A DNA stretch of 64,000 nucleotides from an uncultured Fidelibacterota bacterium (GTDB lineage: Bacteria > Fidelibacterota > Marinisomatia > Marinisomatales > Marinisomataceae). The translations under genes and the position numbers were made by a program. Location: NCBI GenBank assembly GCA_902624275.1, contig CACNWW010000002.1, positions 124,001 through 188,000 on the forward strand. The letters are read 5' to 3'. The notes beneath the pieces are model-generated. The model searched no databases and was not told the DNA's origin. It saw nothing but the letters and a program-made list of their open reading frames with translations. The stretch's first letter is position 1, and each line of letters opens with the position of its first letter. Positions 27,736 to 37,240 of the stretch are shown here, in pieces.

Positions 27736-28299
27736 CTATTCTTTTACTCTTTCAGAATAAGAACCATCTTTAGTATCAATTTTTACTAAGTCACCTTCAT
27801 TTATGAACAATGGAACTTGAACCTCAAGACCAGTTTCTAAAATAGCTGGCTTTAACGCATTAGTTGCGGTATTTCCTTTATGTCCTGGATCAGTCTGTGT
27901 TACTTTGAGTACTGTTTTTGCTGGTAAAAGTAAACTAATAATTTCATTACCATCAAAGGAAATTTCAATATTATCACCATCTTTAATATAAAAATAACTA
28001 TTATCCATTAGAAACTTATCAACTTGAACCTGATCATAAGTATTATTATCCATAAAGATGAAACTATCTCCATCCTTATACAAGTACTGAAATTTTCTAG
28101 AAGTAACTCTAATAAATTCGATTTTAGCTCCTGAATTAAAAGTGTGATCAATAATTTTTCCAGATTGAATATCTTTAAGCTTGGTTCTTACAAATGCTGG
28201 CCCTTTTCCAGGTTTTACATGTTGGAATTCAACAATTTTCATTCGAGCATTTTTAAAATTGATTACTGCTCCATTTCTAATGTCAGCTGTTGTACTCAT
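27736..28299 (-). CDS. efp: Elongation factor P
   Basis: This 187-residue three-domain factor relieves ribosome stalling at proline runs. The KOW-like first domain ends in the loop KPGKGPAFVRTK with the modifiable Lys32. The C-terminal signature is TDPGHKGNTA (about 135-144). Whether Lys32 is beta-lysylated cannot be told; no epmA or epmB is nearby. It is followed by accB at 4 bases. Confidence 0.97.
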   Translation of the reverse strand: MSTTADIRNGAVINFKNARMKIVEFQHVKPGKGPAFVRTKLKDIQSGKIIDHTFNSGAKIEFIRVTSRKFQYLYKDGDSFIFMDNNTYDQVQVDKFLMDNSYFYIKDGDNIEISFDGNEIISLLLPAKTVLKVTQTDPGHKGNTATNALKPAILETGLEVQVPLFINEGDLVKIDTKDGSYSERVKE

Positions 28300-28326
28300 G
28301 TGTGTAAATTAAATGAATTAATTGCT

Positions 28327-29190
28327 TTATAGAAGTTTTCTTATAACTTTTTTTAATAATTGTAAAATATCTTCTTTTGCACTTTTTTTTGGGTTTTTTT
28401 TAGCAAACTTTACTTGATCAATTTCATCCAATAAATGGTTTAAATCTTTGTCTTTAAAAAATTCTTTGAGTTCTGCTGAAGTCATTTCAAATGATATGAT
28501 ATAAAAATTATTTTGAAAATATTTTCTCAAAACTTCAGAAATTTTAACAAAAAATTCAGTAGCATCTGTGTTCAAGTCAATTTTTTCAACATCTTTTAAT
28601 GCTTTTGATTTTGGATTAAAATTAAAAAACTTTCTTTTGGAAATTTTTTCTTTATCTCTAGTTCTTATCAAATAAAAAGTATACAAGATTAATAAAGATA
28701 AAATGAAAAATGCAAAAAGTCTCAACCTTTCAATTGGAAATTGAATCTCTTTCAAAGGCTTATCAGCTATAACTGTTGTCATTGTTGTGTCTAAAACAGA
28801 TGAAATATAAACAAAAGATGAATCAGTCTTAAAGATAGAAGCTTCTAAAGAATCGGGAAAACTTACAAAAGCATATAATGGAGGTATAGCTACTGAACCG
28901 GTATCCCAGAACGTAATTTGATAATTCAGTAAAATTGAATTTTTTAAAGTATCAATATTTGATTCTTTAATAAATACTTTTGAAGAATCTGATAACCAAG
29001 CTGATGAATCTTCCCACGCTACAGAGTCTAATGTAAATAATTCTCCTAAGTCGTTAATTACTACCTTGTGACTTATTGGAAAACCAATTTGTCCTTTTTC
29101 AGGAATTGTTTCGAAAGATATATTTGGATTTTTTATATCAGTGTTACAAGCAGATAAAAATATCAAAAAAATTAGAATATAAATCTTCAT
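28327..29190 (-). CDS. Membrane-anchored BatD/DUF4381-like lipoprotein of the MoxR-DUF58 set
   Basis: I do not recognise this 287-residue protein by name. It starts with a lipoprotein signal (LSAC, Cys15). A beta-rich periplasmic part (about 20-135) follows, then one membrane span (about 153-172) and a cytoplasmic helical tail rich in Lys. The tail contains the FFVKISEVLRKYF pattern found in the C-terminal parts of BatD-type and DUF4381 proteins. Its ATG overlaps the DUF58 stop (TAATG). With MoxR and DUF58 it forms the usual start of a Bat aerotolerance-like operon, but the VWA genes batA and batB do not follow. Confidence 0.6.
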   Translation of the reverse strand: MKIYILIFLIFLSACNTDIKNPNISFETIPEKGQIGFPISHKVVINDLGELFTLDSVAWEDSSAWLSDSSKVFIKESNIDTLKNSILLNYQITFWDTGSVAIPPLYAFVSFPDSLEASIFKTDSSFVYISSVLDTTMTTVIADKPLKEIQFPIERLRLFAFFILSLLILYTFYLIRTRDKEKISKRKFFNFNPKSKALKDVEKIDLNTDATEFFVKISEVLRKYFQNNFYIISFEMTSAELKEFFKDKDLNHLLDEIDQVKFAKKNPKKSAKEDILQLLKKVIRKLL

Positions 29191-30068
29191 TAGCTTCTTT
29201 TTGCTCTTGATCTAAAAAATTGCATTAGAAATTTTATGTAATCATCATCGGTATTTATCTGCAATAAATCAAAGCCGATATTCTTACATTTCTTAGAAAA
29301 TTTATCAAGTTTCTCATTTGAATTTTTTTGAAATTTATCTCTATTTTTTTTACTGGTTGTATCAATCCATGTATTTTCACCAGTCTCAGAATCGTGAATA
29401 TTAATTAAGCCAATGTTAGGGAAATCACGCTCATATGAATCATATATCTGTAATCCAACAACATCATGCTTAAAATTTAAAAATTTTAGCTCATTCCAAA
29501 AATTATCATCAATAAAATCTGAAATAAGAAAGATTACACTTTTTCTTTTAGATATTTTATTTGCAAAATCAATTGCAGTCTTAATTGAAGTACGCTTGTT
29601 GCTATTTTCAAAATCATGATTTACAATATCTGTTATAAGTCTCAGAACATGTTTCTTGCCTTTTTTAGGTGGAATATATTTTTCAACTTGATCGCTAAAT
29701 AAGGCAAGTCCAACTTTGTCATTATTTTTTATTGCAGAAAAACTTAACATAGCTGCAATCTCTACACCTAAATCAATTTTTAAATCTTTTTTAGAACCAA
29801 AAACACCAGAACTGCTTACGTCTATAAGAATTAAAACGGACAACTCTCGTTCTTCTTCAAAAATTTTAATGTGAGGCTTTCCAGTTCTTGCAGTTACATT
29901 CCAATCAATAGATCTTACATCATCCCCTGGAACATATTCTCTCACTTCAGAAAAGGTCATACCTCTTCCTTTAAAATTTGAGTGATAATCACCGCCAAAG
30001 AAATCATTTACAATATTTTTTGTTCTTATTTCAATTTGACGAACTTTTTTGAGTATTTCCTTTGACAT
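29190..30068 (-). CDS. DUF58 domain protein (VWA-like) of the MoxR operon
   Basis: With the start at 30068 it has 292 residues beginning MSKEILKKVRQI. The 14 extra codons upstream overlap moxR and look non-conserved. The DUF58 hallmark is FSEVREYVPGDDVRSIDWNVTAR (about 40-62), followed by a von Willebrand A-like core with ILIDVSSSG as a MIDAS-type metal site (about 80-88). These proteins work with MoxR ATPases in protein assembly or stress tolerance. It lies 7 bases after moxR. Confidence 0.9.
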   Translation of the reverse strand: MSKEILKKVRQIEIRTKNIVNDFFGGDYHSNFKGRGMTFSEVREYVPGDDVRSIDWNVTARTGKPHIKIFEEERELSVLILIDVSSSGVFGSKKDLKIDLGVEIAAMLSFSAIKNNDKVGLALFSDQVEKYIPPKKGKKHVLRLITDIVNHDFENSNKRTSIKTAIDFANKISKRKSVIFLISDFIDDNFWNELKFLNFKHDVVGLQIYDSYERDFPNIGLINIHDSETGENTWIDTTSKKNRDKFQKNSNEKLDKFSKKCKNIGFDLLQINTDDDYIKFLMQFFRSRAKRS

Positions 30069-30075
30069 TACAAAA

Positions 30076-31071
30076 CTAAGGGACTGATACTTCTTGAAGC
30101 AATTGATCAACTATATCTTCAGAAGTAATTTCTTCAGCCTCAGCCTCATATGAAAGTAAAATTCTGTGTCTTAAAATATCCTTTGCGATATATTTAACGT
30201 CTTCAGGTATAACATATCCTCTTCCATCAATAAATGCTTTGGCTTTTGAAGCTAAAACTAAATTAATTGAAGCTCTTGGAGATGCACCAAAAGAAATTAA
30301 ATCTGCTAATTCTGATAAATTAAATTTTTTAGGATTTCTAGTAGCAAAAACTATATTTAAAATATATTCTGAAATTTTAGAATCAATATATATATCATTA
30401 ACAAGGTTTTGAGCTTCAAGAATTATTTTCGCTTTAACTACAGATTTAATTTTTTTATCATTTTGAGTGTTGGCTCTATTAATAATCTCTTTTTCTTCAT
30501 CTATTGAAGGATAATCAACAATCACCTTCATCATAAATCTATCAACCTGTGCTTCAGGAAGTGGATAAGTACCTTCTTGCTCAATTGGATTCTGCGTCGC
30601 TAAAACTAGAAAAGGTTTTTCCAATTTAAAAGTGTCGTCACCAATAGTAACTTGCTTTTCCTGCATAGATTCCAACAATGCACTTTGAACTTTTGACGGA
30701 GCACGATTAATTTCATCTGCTAAAATTATATTTGAAAAAATTGGACCTTTTTTAGTATTAAACTCTCCGGTCTTTTGATTATAAATGAGAGTCCCTAATA
30801 AATCTGAAGGTAACATATCTGGAGTAAACTGAATTCTCTTAAATTCTGCATTAATTAAATTAGCTACAGTGTTAATAGTTAAAGTTTTAGCAAGTCCAGG
30901 GACTCCTTCTAAAAGGATATGACCGTTAGATATGATTGAAATGAGAATTTTATCAATTAGCTCATTCTGTCCAACAATTACCTCAGAAATGCTTTCTCTC
31001 AAAGATTCAACAAAAGTGGACTTTTGTTGTATTTTTGAATTCAGTCTATCTAATTCATTTTTTTTCATCAA
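30076..31071 (-). CDS. MoxR family AAA+ ATPase
   Basis: The 331-residue AAA ATPase has Walker A as LEGVPGLAKT (about 54-63), Walker B as ILADEINRAP (about 114-123), sensor 1 as ATQNPIEQEGTYPLPEAQ and the C-terminal lid region with SFGASPRAS. MoxR proteins are chaperones for metal-enzyme or envelope complexes and pair with DUF58 and VWA partners, as here. It overlaps the 3' end of the TamB/AsmA-like gene by 17 bases. Confidence 0.95.
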   Translation of the reverse strand: MMKKNELDRLNSKIQQKSTFVESLRESISEVIVGQNELIDKILISIISNGHILLEGVPGLAKTLTINTVANLINAEFKRIQFTPDMLPSDLLGTLIYNQKTGEFNTKKGPIFSNIILADEINRAPSKVQSALLESMQEKQVTIGDDTFKLEKPFLVLATQNPIEQEGTYPLPEAQVDRFMMKVIVDYPSIDEEKEIINRANTQNDKKIKSVVKAKIILEAQNLVNDIYIDSKISEYILNIVFATRNPKKFNLSELADLISFGASPRASINLVLASKAKAFIDGRGYVIPEDVKYIAKDILRHRILLSYEAEAEEITSEDIVDQLLQEVSVP

Positions 31072-32254
31072 TATTTCTTATTCTGTGTTTTGTTTCAAAT
31101 TCTGTATCTGCTAATGGCACTAAAAATCCATTACTTTTTTTAATTTTTATAGAACCTTGTAAATCTAATACATTTTTACCAATTATTGAGACTGTTAAGT
31201 CAGCAACGCCATTTAAGTTTAAATTTTCAAGTTTAGCAAAATATATATCATAACCATTAACGATTAAATTAAGTTCTGGTTTCATAATTTCTTCAAAATT
31301 TAAAGTACCTCCTATTTGAAGATTAGGTTCTGTTTGCAGACCTAAACTTTTTTTAGGATTATACAATGTTCCGACTAAGTTAGCTTGACCAATATTATCA
31401 TTTATGTTTAAATCTAAATTTAATCTTCTTATGGGCTCAGGCTTTAACTGAACAGGAAACGTTTTTAATCTCATTGTTGTATTTCTAATCTGAATTGCAC
31501 CATTTAGCTTTTGAGAAATATCATCATTGCTTGCATATTCATCTTCTAGTGTTAAATCAAAAGATACTGTTTCCTTTTTATCTCCAATACTTTCAACATC
31601 TTGAAAAAATTGTGCAATATAACTTACAGGAAAATTTTGAGATGACTTTAATCGAAACTTGTACTTTTCTAATGAAGAATTATCAGAGTATTGATTAATA
31701 TTTAGAAAAAAATCAAACTGGCCGATTTCAATATCACCATCAATTAAATTTCCGTCTTCAGCCTTAATCGTAACGGGAAAATATCTTTCACTTTTATTTA
31801 TTTCTGTATCTTGATTTTCAATACTTGCAAGATCTAAAATTGGATTTTTTAACTTAATACTGACTGGATTAATCAAATTTAAGTCTGTATTATTATTCAA
31901 AATAATTTCAAATACAAATTGCAATGTTTTAGAAAAGTCTAAAGTTGTATTTAAAGTGATATTTTCTGAATTAATTAAAATTTTTCCCGATCGTTTTATT
32001 ATGGCATTCTCAAGAGTAATATAGGTATCAATATTTTCTTCTCTTGCCTTGAAATAAATTGACGAATTTTTACTGAAGTCTAGTTCAAACCTATTTGTCA
32101 AACTACTTAAGGTTTGATTTGATTTATTTAAATTGAACTCAACACCGTCTGATAGATAAAAATAAAAAGCTATTATAACAATAATAGTGAAACTTATAAA
32201 TGCAACAGAAACACTAGCAATCGTTTTTAGTATTTTTAAAAAAGTGCTGTTCAT
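31055..32254 (-). CDS. AsmA/TamB-like membrane-anchored beta-rich protein
   Basis: This 399-residue protein is not recognised with certainty. One N-terminal membrane span (about 10-33) is followed by a long periplasmic part of repeating amphipathic beta-strands with short hydrophobic-polar alternation and many Asn, Asp and Leu residues. Phrases such as IRNTTMRLKTFPVQ and LNLNGVADLTVSI resemble the groove-forming repeats of AsmA/TamB proteins, which bridge inner and outer membranes for lipid or outer-membrane protein traffic. It is much shorter than full TamB and lacks an obvious DUF490 C-terminus. It lies between dnaK and moxR. Confidence 0.5.
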   Translation of the reverse strand: MNSTFLKILKTIASVSVAFISFTIIVIIAFYFYLSDGVEFNLNKSNQTLSSLTNRFELDFSKNSSIYFKAREENIDTYITLENAIIKRSGKILINSENITLNTTLDFSKTLQFVFEIILNNNTDLNLINPVSIKLKNPILDLASIENQDTEINKSERYFPVTIKAEDGNLIDGDIEIGQFDFFLNINQYSDNSSLEKYKFRLKSSQNFPVSYIAQFFQDVESIGDKKETVSFDLTLEDEYASNDDISQKLNGAIQIRNTTMRLKTFPVQLKPEPIRRLNLDLNINDNIGQANLVGTLYNPKKSLGLQTEPNLQIGGTLNFEEIMKPELNLIVNGYDIYFAKLENLNLNGVADLTVSIIGKNVLDLQGSIKIKKSNGFLVPLADTEFETKHRIRNIDEKK

Positions 32255-32297
32255 AGTTGAAAAGCTAAGTAATTATAGATTAATAAAGAATCTAAAA

Positions 32298-34205
32298 CTA
32301 GTCTTCAACTACTTCAAAATCAGCATCTTTAATCTTTTTATCTTCTTTTGCTTCAGCACCACCTGATTTTGATTCTTGAACAGGAGGTTCTTGAGCACTA
32401 GAATTAGATGCATCATACATTGAAGAAGCTTTTGTACTCCAAACGGAATTTAAATTTTCCATCTCAGATTTTATATCCTCAATGACGGAAGATTCATTTG
32501 CTTTTTTCAGCTTTTCTAGTGCATCATTCAGGTCATTTTTATCGTCGTCTGATAACTTGTCATCTAAATCTTTCATTTGTTTTTCAATTTGAAATACAAG
32601 TTGTTCAGCTTGATTTTTTGTGTCAATCTCTTCTTTCTTAGCCTTATCTTCAGCTTCATGCTTTTTCGCATCATTTACCATCTTTTCAATTTCTTGATCT
32701 GACAAGCCGCTTTGAGCTTCAATTCTAATACTTTGCTCTTTAGAAGTTGCTTTATCAATAGCTTTTACATTTAAAATTCCATCTGCATCCATATCAAAGG
32801 AAACTTCAATTTGAGGAGTTCCTCTAGGAGCAGGTGGAATACCATCTAAATGAAATCTTCCAAGGCTTTTGTTATCCTTTGCTAATGATCTTTCTCCTTG
32901 AACAACATGAATCTCAACCATAGGTTGATTATCAGCAGCAGTAGAGAAAATTTGAGATTTCTGAGTTGGAATAGTCGTATTTTTCTCAATTAATGGGGTT
33001 GCTACACCTCCCATTGTTTCAATTCCTAATGTTAGCGGAGTAACATCTAGTAAAAGCACATCATCAACATCCCCTGCAAGAACTCCACCTTGGATTGCAG
33101 CTCCTAAGGCAACAACTTCGTCAGGATTAACACTCTGATTAGGTTCTTTACCAAAAATTTCTTTTACTTTTTCCTGTATTGCAGGGATTCGAGTTGATCC
33201 TCCAACGAGTATGACTTCATTAATATCTGATGGTGAAAGTTTTGCATCTTTTAAAGCTTGTTTGCAGGGTGCTACCACTCTTTCAACTAAATCAGAAACT
33301 AATTGTTCGAAATTTGCTCTTGTTAAGGTCATATTTAGATGTTTTGGACCTGAAGAATCAGCAGTTATAAATGGAAGATTTATTTCTGTCTGTTTTGAAG
33401 ATGATAATTCTTTTTTAGCATTCTCAGCTGATTCCTTCAATCTTTGTAAAGCCATAGGATCTTTTCTTAGATCAATACCTTCATTTTTCTTAAACTCGTC
33501 AGCAAGCCAATCAACTACTTTCTGGTCAAAGTCGTCTCCACCTAATCTTCCATCACCATTACTTGCATTTACTTCAATACTTTGGCCTTCATCATTTAAA
33601 ATATCAAGAATAGAAATATCAAATGTTCCACCACCAAGGTCAAATACAGCAACTTTTTCATCTTTTTTCTTATCAAAACCATAAGCTAAAGAAGCTGCTG
33701 TTGGTTCGTTAATAATTCTTTTAACATTTAAACCTGCAATTTTTCCAGCATCTTTAGTTGCTTTTCTTTGAGAATCATTAAAGTAAGCTGGGACTGTAAT
33801 CACAGCATCAGAAACAGTAGTTCCAAGATATTGTTCAGCCATCTGTTTCATTTTTTGCAATACCATTGCGCTAATTTCTTGAGGTTGATATTTTTTACCA
33901 TTAGCCTCAACATTGATTTTTTTCCCATCGATAGACACTTTATATGGAACTTCTTCAATATCTTTTTTTATTTCAGCTGGGGTTCTACCCATAAATCTTT
34001 TAATTGAATAAATAGTATTCTTTGGATTAGTTACAGCTTGCCTTTTTGCCGGATCGCCAACAAGTCTTTCTTCTTTTGTAAAACCAATTACAGAAGGGGT
34101 GGTTCTGCCACCTTCTGGACTTGTGATAACAGTTGGTTCTCCACCTTCCATTACAGCAACACAAGAGTTTGTTGTTCCTAAATCAATACCAATAATTTTA
34201 CCCAT
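32298..34205 (-). CDS. dnaK: Hsp70 chaperone DnaK
   Basis: The 635-residue Hsp70 has [13 protein letters not shown] (5-17), [15 protein letters not shown] (about 166-180), [14 protein letters not shown] (about 190-203) and an EEVD-less bacterial acidic tail ending FEVVED. The substrate-binding domain (about 390-510) and the lid are complete. A strong ribosome site, AAGGAG, precedes the ATG by 7 bases. No dnaJ or grpE follows, and no CIRCE element was found upstream, so heat control by HrcA is not supported here. Confidence 0.98.
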   Translation of the reverse strand: MGKIIGIDLGTTNSCVAVMEGGEPTVITSPEGGRTTPSVIGFTKEERLVGDPAKRQAVTNPKNTIYSIKRFMGRTPAEIKKDIEEVPYKVSIDGKKINVEANGKKYQPQEISAMVLQKMKQMAEQYLGTTVSDAVITVPAYFNDSQRKATKDAGKIAGLNVKRIINEPTAASLAYGFDKKKDEKVAVFDLGGGTFDISILDILNDEGQSIEVNASNGDGRLGGDDFDQKVVDWLADEFKKNEGIDLRKDPMALQRLKESAENAKKELSSSKQTEINLPFITADSSGPKHLNMTLTRANFEQLVSDLVERVVAPCKQALKDAKLSPSDINEVILVGGSTRIPAIQEKVKEIFGKEPNQSVNPDEVVALGAAIQGGVLAGDVDDVLLLDVTPLTLGIETMGGVATPLIEKNTTIPTQKSQIFSTAADNQPMVEIHVVQGERSLAKDNKSLGRFHLDGIPPAPRGTPQIEVSFDMDADGILNVKAIDKATSKEQSIRIEAQSGLSDQEIEKMVNDAKKHEAEDKAKKEEIDTKNQAEQLVFQIEKQMKDLDDKLSDDDKNDLNDALEKLKKANESSVIEDIKSEMENLNSVWSTKASSMYDASNSSAQEPPVQESKSGGAEAKEDKKIKDADFEVVED

Positions 34206-34284
34206 TATTTTCTCCTTAAAATTAAATTATGCCTTTATAGTTGCAAAGATGATGCCAGAGAATAATTTATGTCATTATTGACAA

Positions 34285-34290
34285 ATTATA
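34285..34290 (-). promoter_or_regulatory. Candidate dnaK -10 element
   Basis: The minus strand reads a perfect TATAAT, preceded by TGGCA and followed by TTG, 79 bases before the dnaK ATG in the 100-base gap after lolD. No convincing -35 lies 16-18 bases further up (TTCATT is the best). Confidence 0.35.
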
Positions 34291-34305
34291 TGCCATTAAG
34301 TCATA

Positions 34306-34968
34306 CTAATGAACTAACTCAAGCGAACCGTCAACTAATTGATATTTTTTGTGACCGATATTAAAAACATGTTCATCGTGCGTTGCGACAATTATTGTGA
34401 GTTTTTTTTCAGTATTCAATTTTTGAAAGAGAGACATCATTTTTAATGCATTTTCCTTATCAAGATTTCCTGTTGGTTCATCTGCAATGATAATTGAAGG
34501 ATTATTAATAATAGCTCGCATCACTGCCACCCTTTGCTTTTCACCACCTGACAAATCATTAGGGAATGAATTCATTCTATCTTTTAAATCAAAGTACTCA
34601 AAAAGCTCAATTAACTCCTCTTTTTTTAATTGTTCTTTAGCTATCATTTTTGGAAGACTGACATTTTCTTCTAATGTTAGTTCTGAAATTAGATTATGAA
34701 ATTGAAATACAAAACCTATACTCTTATTTCTTAGCTTATCAATATTGGTGTTATCCTTAATACTCATTCCATTTATTAAAAATTCTCCACTATCAGCATT
34801 GTCAAGGGTTCCGATAATACTTAATAATGTTGATTTTCCAGAACCTGAAGGACCTTTTATTGTTATGATGCTTCCTTTATCTATTTGAAGATTAATATCT
34901 TTTAAAACGTGAAGTTTTTTACTTCCATCTGAAAAAGTTTTTGTTAGTTTTTTTATATCAACTATCAT
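34306..34968 (-). CDS. lolD: LolD-like ABC transporter ATPase
   Basis: The 220-residue ATPase has Walker A GPSGSGKST (about 39-47), a Q-loop, the signature LSGGEKQRVAV (about 140-150) and Walker B IIIADEPTGNLD. The sequence around the signature matches the MacB/LolD family, which drives FtsX-like permeases. It overlaps the permease gene by 4 bases and completes a LolC-E-D-like set, so it most likely powers lipoprotein release to the outer membrane. MacB-type export is the alternative. Confidence 0.8.
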   Translation of the reverse strand: MIVDIKKLTKTFSDGSKKLHVLKDINLQIDKGSIITIKGPSGSGKSTLLSIIGTLDNADSGEFLINGMSIKDNTNIDKLRNKSIGFVFQFHNLISELTLEENVSLPKMIAKEQLKKEELIELFEYFDLKDRMNSFPNDLSGGEKQRVAVMRAIINNPSIIIADEPTGNLDKENALKMMSLFQKLNTEKKLTIIVATHDEHVFNIGHKKYQLVDGSLELVH

Positions 34969-36095
34969 AACTGTTTATTAATTATTTTTACAGGACTCAA
35001 ACCATTTATGAATCTCAAAGGAATATTTATAAAAATCCCAATTAAAAAGACTGAACCTAATAAAAGTAGTGCTATATCAAAAATAAATATCTGCATTGGT
35101 AAAGTATCAACTAAATAAAACTCAGGAGATAATTTTATTAAGGATAATTTATTTTGTAATAAAATTACTAATAAAGCAAAAAGAATGCCTCCACATAACG
35201 CAGAAAGACCGATTAAATAACTATAAATGATAAATATTTTTTTAATATCATTTTTTTTCATACCAATAGATGAAAAAATTGCTAAATCCCTTATCTTGTT
35301 TGATGAAATCTGCATGATTGATGAAGATAGATTAAATGAGGCAATTAAAACAATTAACAATAAAGTAAAAAAAGTTATTTTCTTCTCAATTTCAGTTGCT
35401 TCAAAAAGCTGACGATTTCTATCTTTCCAAGATAAGAATGTTGTTGATGAATCTTTAATGCTTCCAATATCTCCATTTATCTCTGCAGAAAAATTTGCTT
35501 TTTTGAAAATTTCTTTATTCACTCCAAATACTAGAAAATCATTAGCTCTTAAAATTCTATTTGAAAAAATATTTGCAACTCTGAACTCATAAATATCCGG
35601 AAGACTATAAGAATTAAGTTTAAAATCTTTTGATATTATTTGAATGCTATCTCCAATATCGATATTCAGTCGATTTGCAAGCAAATTACCAATTATCACC
35701 TCTTCATTGGATAAAGCCTTGAAATTATTTTGCAGATCAAGTTCATAAAAATCATTCAACGATTCATTAGATACAGATTTAAATTCAATAATGTTCTGTT
35801 TTTCATTAGATACAATTAGAAATTCATTTTCCTGGAAAATTGAATAAATTTCATTATCCATATTTAAATCTCTTAAATAGCTAGTATTACTTATATCTTC
35901 AACTAAATAATCACCATAAATTTTTTTAGCTTCATTTTGTAAAATTCCTTGAAAACCATTAAGAACAGAAACAGATAACACTATTGCAGCAGCTCCAATG
36001 AACAGACCAATAAATGATATAAAATTAATTGTATTAGAACGAAAATCATTTCTTGGAAATAAAAATCTTTTAGCAATTAAAAAATAAATTTTCAT
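34965..36095 (-). CDS. FtsX-like ABC permease, LolC/LolE type
   Basis: This 376-residue protein has one N-terminal membrane span (about 23-47), a large periplasmic domain (about 48-240) and three C-terminal spans, which is the LolC/E topology. FSSIGMKKNDIKKIFIIYS (about 275-293) is the cytoplasmic coupling loop typical of FtsX permeases. It overlaps the genes on both sides by 4 bases (ATGA). It would form a heterodimer with the preceding permease. Confidence 0.82.
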   Translation of the reverse strand: MKIYFLIAKRFLFPRNDFRSNTINFISFIGLFIGAAAIVLSVSVLNGFQGILQNEAKKIYGDYLVEDISNTSYLRDLNMDNEIYSIFQENEFLIVSNEKQNIIEFKSVSNESLNDFYELDLQNNFKALSNEEVIIGNLLANRLNIDIGDSIQIISKDFKLNSYSLPDIYEFRVANIFSNRILRANDFLVFGVNKEIFKKANFSAEINGDIGSIKDSSTTFLSWKDRNRQLFEATEIEKKITFFTLLLIVLIASFNLSSSIMQISSNKIRDLAIFSSIGMKKNDIKKIFIIYSYLIGLSALCGGILFALLVILLQNKLSLIKLSPEFYLVDTLPMQIFIFDIALLLLGSVFLIGIFINIPLRFINGLSPVKIINKQL

Positions 36096-37240
36096 TTGCT
36101 CCTCAACACATTCATTGGTTTAAAGTAAGCAAATCTTTTTACAGATGAAGCGGATATAATAAAACTCAATATTACGCTTATGATGACAATTAAAAGTGAA
36201 TTATTAAAATTAAATTCCATAGGAAGGTAATCAACAAAATAAATATTCTGCTCAATGCTTATTACTTTAAATTTACTCTGCAATTGAATAATAGCATAGG
36301 ATAACAATATACCAATTGTTGATCCAATCGATGCAAGAATCATTGATTGAAAAATAAATATCTTTGAAATTGATTTGTGAGATAATCCATATATCTTAAG
36401 TATTGTGAAATCCATTTTCTTTTCATCAAATAAAATACTCAAAGAACTTAAAAGCCCAAAAAACGAAACTACTGCAATTAAACTAAAAATAAATAAAATT
36501 GGCCATTTTTGAGTATTTATCCATTCAAAAAGACTCGAATACTTATCGTATATGGTCATTTCATAAAATGGATAATCTATAATGTCATCACTTGGTTCTA
36601 TACTTATCCATCCCGAAATATAATTTTCAATACCATAAAACTCTTGAAGATTTTCTAAAGAAGTAAAAATATTTCTATCTTCAAATTCAGGTATACCAGA
36701 ATTATAAATATGGGCTACCGTAAAAAAGTCATATCTATTTTGGTTAGAAAAATTTTCAAGCTTTTTGGGATTGAAAATAACTACCTGATCTCCAAGTTTA
36801 AGGTTTAGGTTGTCTGCTAATCTTTTTCCAACAACAATTGATTCATTTTTTATTTTTTTAGTATCTAATGATTTGAATAGTCTAATTTTATTAAAATAAT
36901 CAATTGGATATGCATTTATAATAATGCTCTGGGAATCACTTTTTGATTTTAATAATGCTACCTTTTCCAAATAAGGTACTTTATCTAAAATGAATGGTTG
37001 ATCAAATTCGTTTTGAATGATTTCATCTTCAAATAAATGATTAATTGAACTATATCCATTCAAATTTGATAATTTTTTTGAAATTTCAGATTCGAAACCA
37101 TCAATGGAACTCATAACAATGTTTAATGATGCAACACCTAATGAAAGACTAATTATGGTAACAAGGTTTGTAAGGCGAAAAACTAAACTACTATTTTTTG
37201 AAATAAATAATTTTTTAATTAAAAATAATACGAGCTTCAT
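36092..37240 (-). CDS. FtsX-like ABC permease, LolC/LolE type
   Basis: The 382-residue protein has the same topology as its neighbour: one span near 18-45, a periplasmic domain, and three spans near 250-370. The coupling loop is TILKIYGLSHKSISKIFIFQ (about 282-301). The two permeases are divergent from each other, as LolC and LolE are. The ATG overlaps the lysS stop by 4 bases. Which of the pair is LolC and which LolE cannot be assigned by reading. Confidence 0.82.
   Translation of the reverse strand: MKLVLFLIKKLFISKNSSLVFRLTNLVTIISLSLGVASLNIVMSSIDGFESEISKKLSNLNGYSSINHLFEDEIIQNEFDQPFILDKVPYLEKVALLKSKSDSQSIIINAYPIDYFNKIRLFKSLDTKKIKNESIVVGKRLADNLNLKLGDQVVIFNPKKLENFSNQNRYDFFTVAHIYNSGIPEFEDRNIFTSLENLQEFYGIENYISGWISIEPSDDIIDYPFYEMTIYDKYSSLFEWINTQKWPILFIFSLIAVVSFFGLLSSLSILFDEKKMDFTILKIYGLSHKSISKIFIFQSMILASIGSTIGILLSYAIIQLQSKFKVISIEQNIYFVDYLPMEFNFNNSLLIVIISVILSFIISASSVKRFAYFKPMNVLRSK

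Noticed and set aside
33211-33684. 157-residue plus-strand open frame inside dnaK
   Set aside because: It is a mirror of the conserved DnaK ATPase domain; Hsp70 genes commonly show such antisense frames.
34206-34305. CIRCE heat-shock operator before dnaK
   Set aside because: No TTAGCACTC/GAGTGCTAA inverted repeat is present in the gap.
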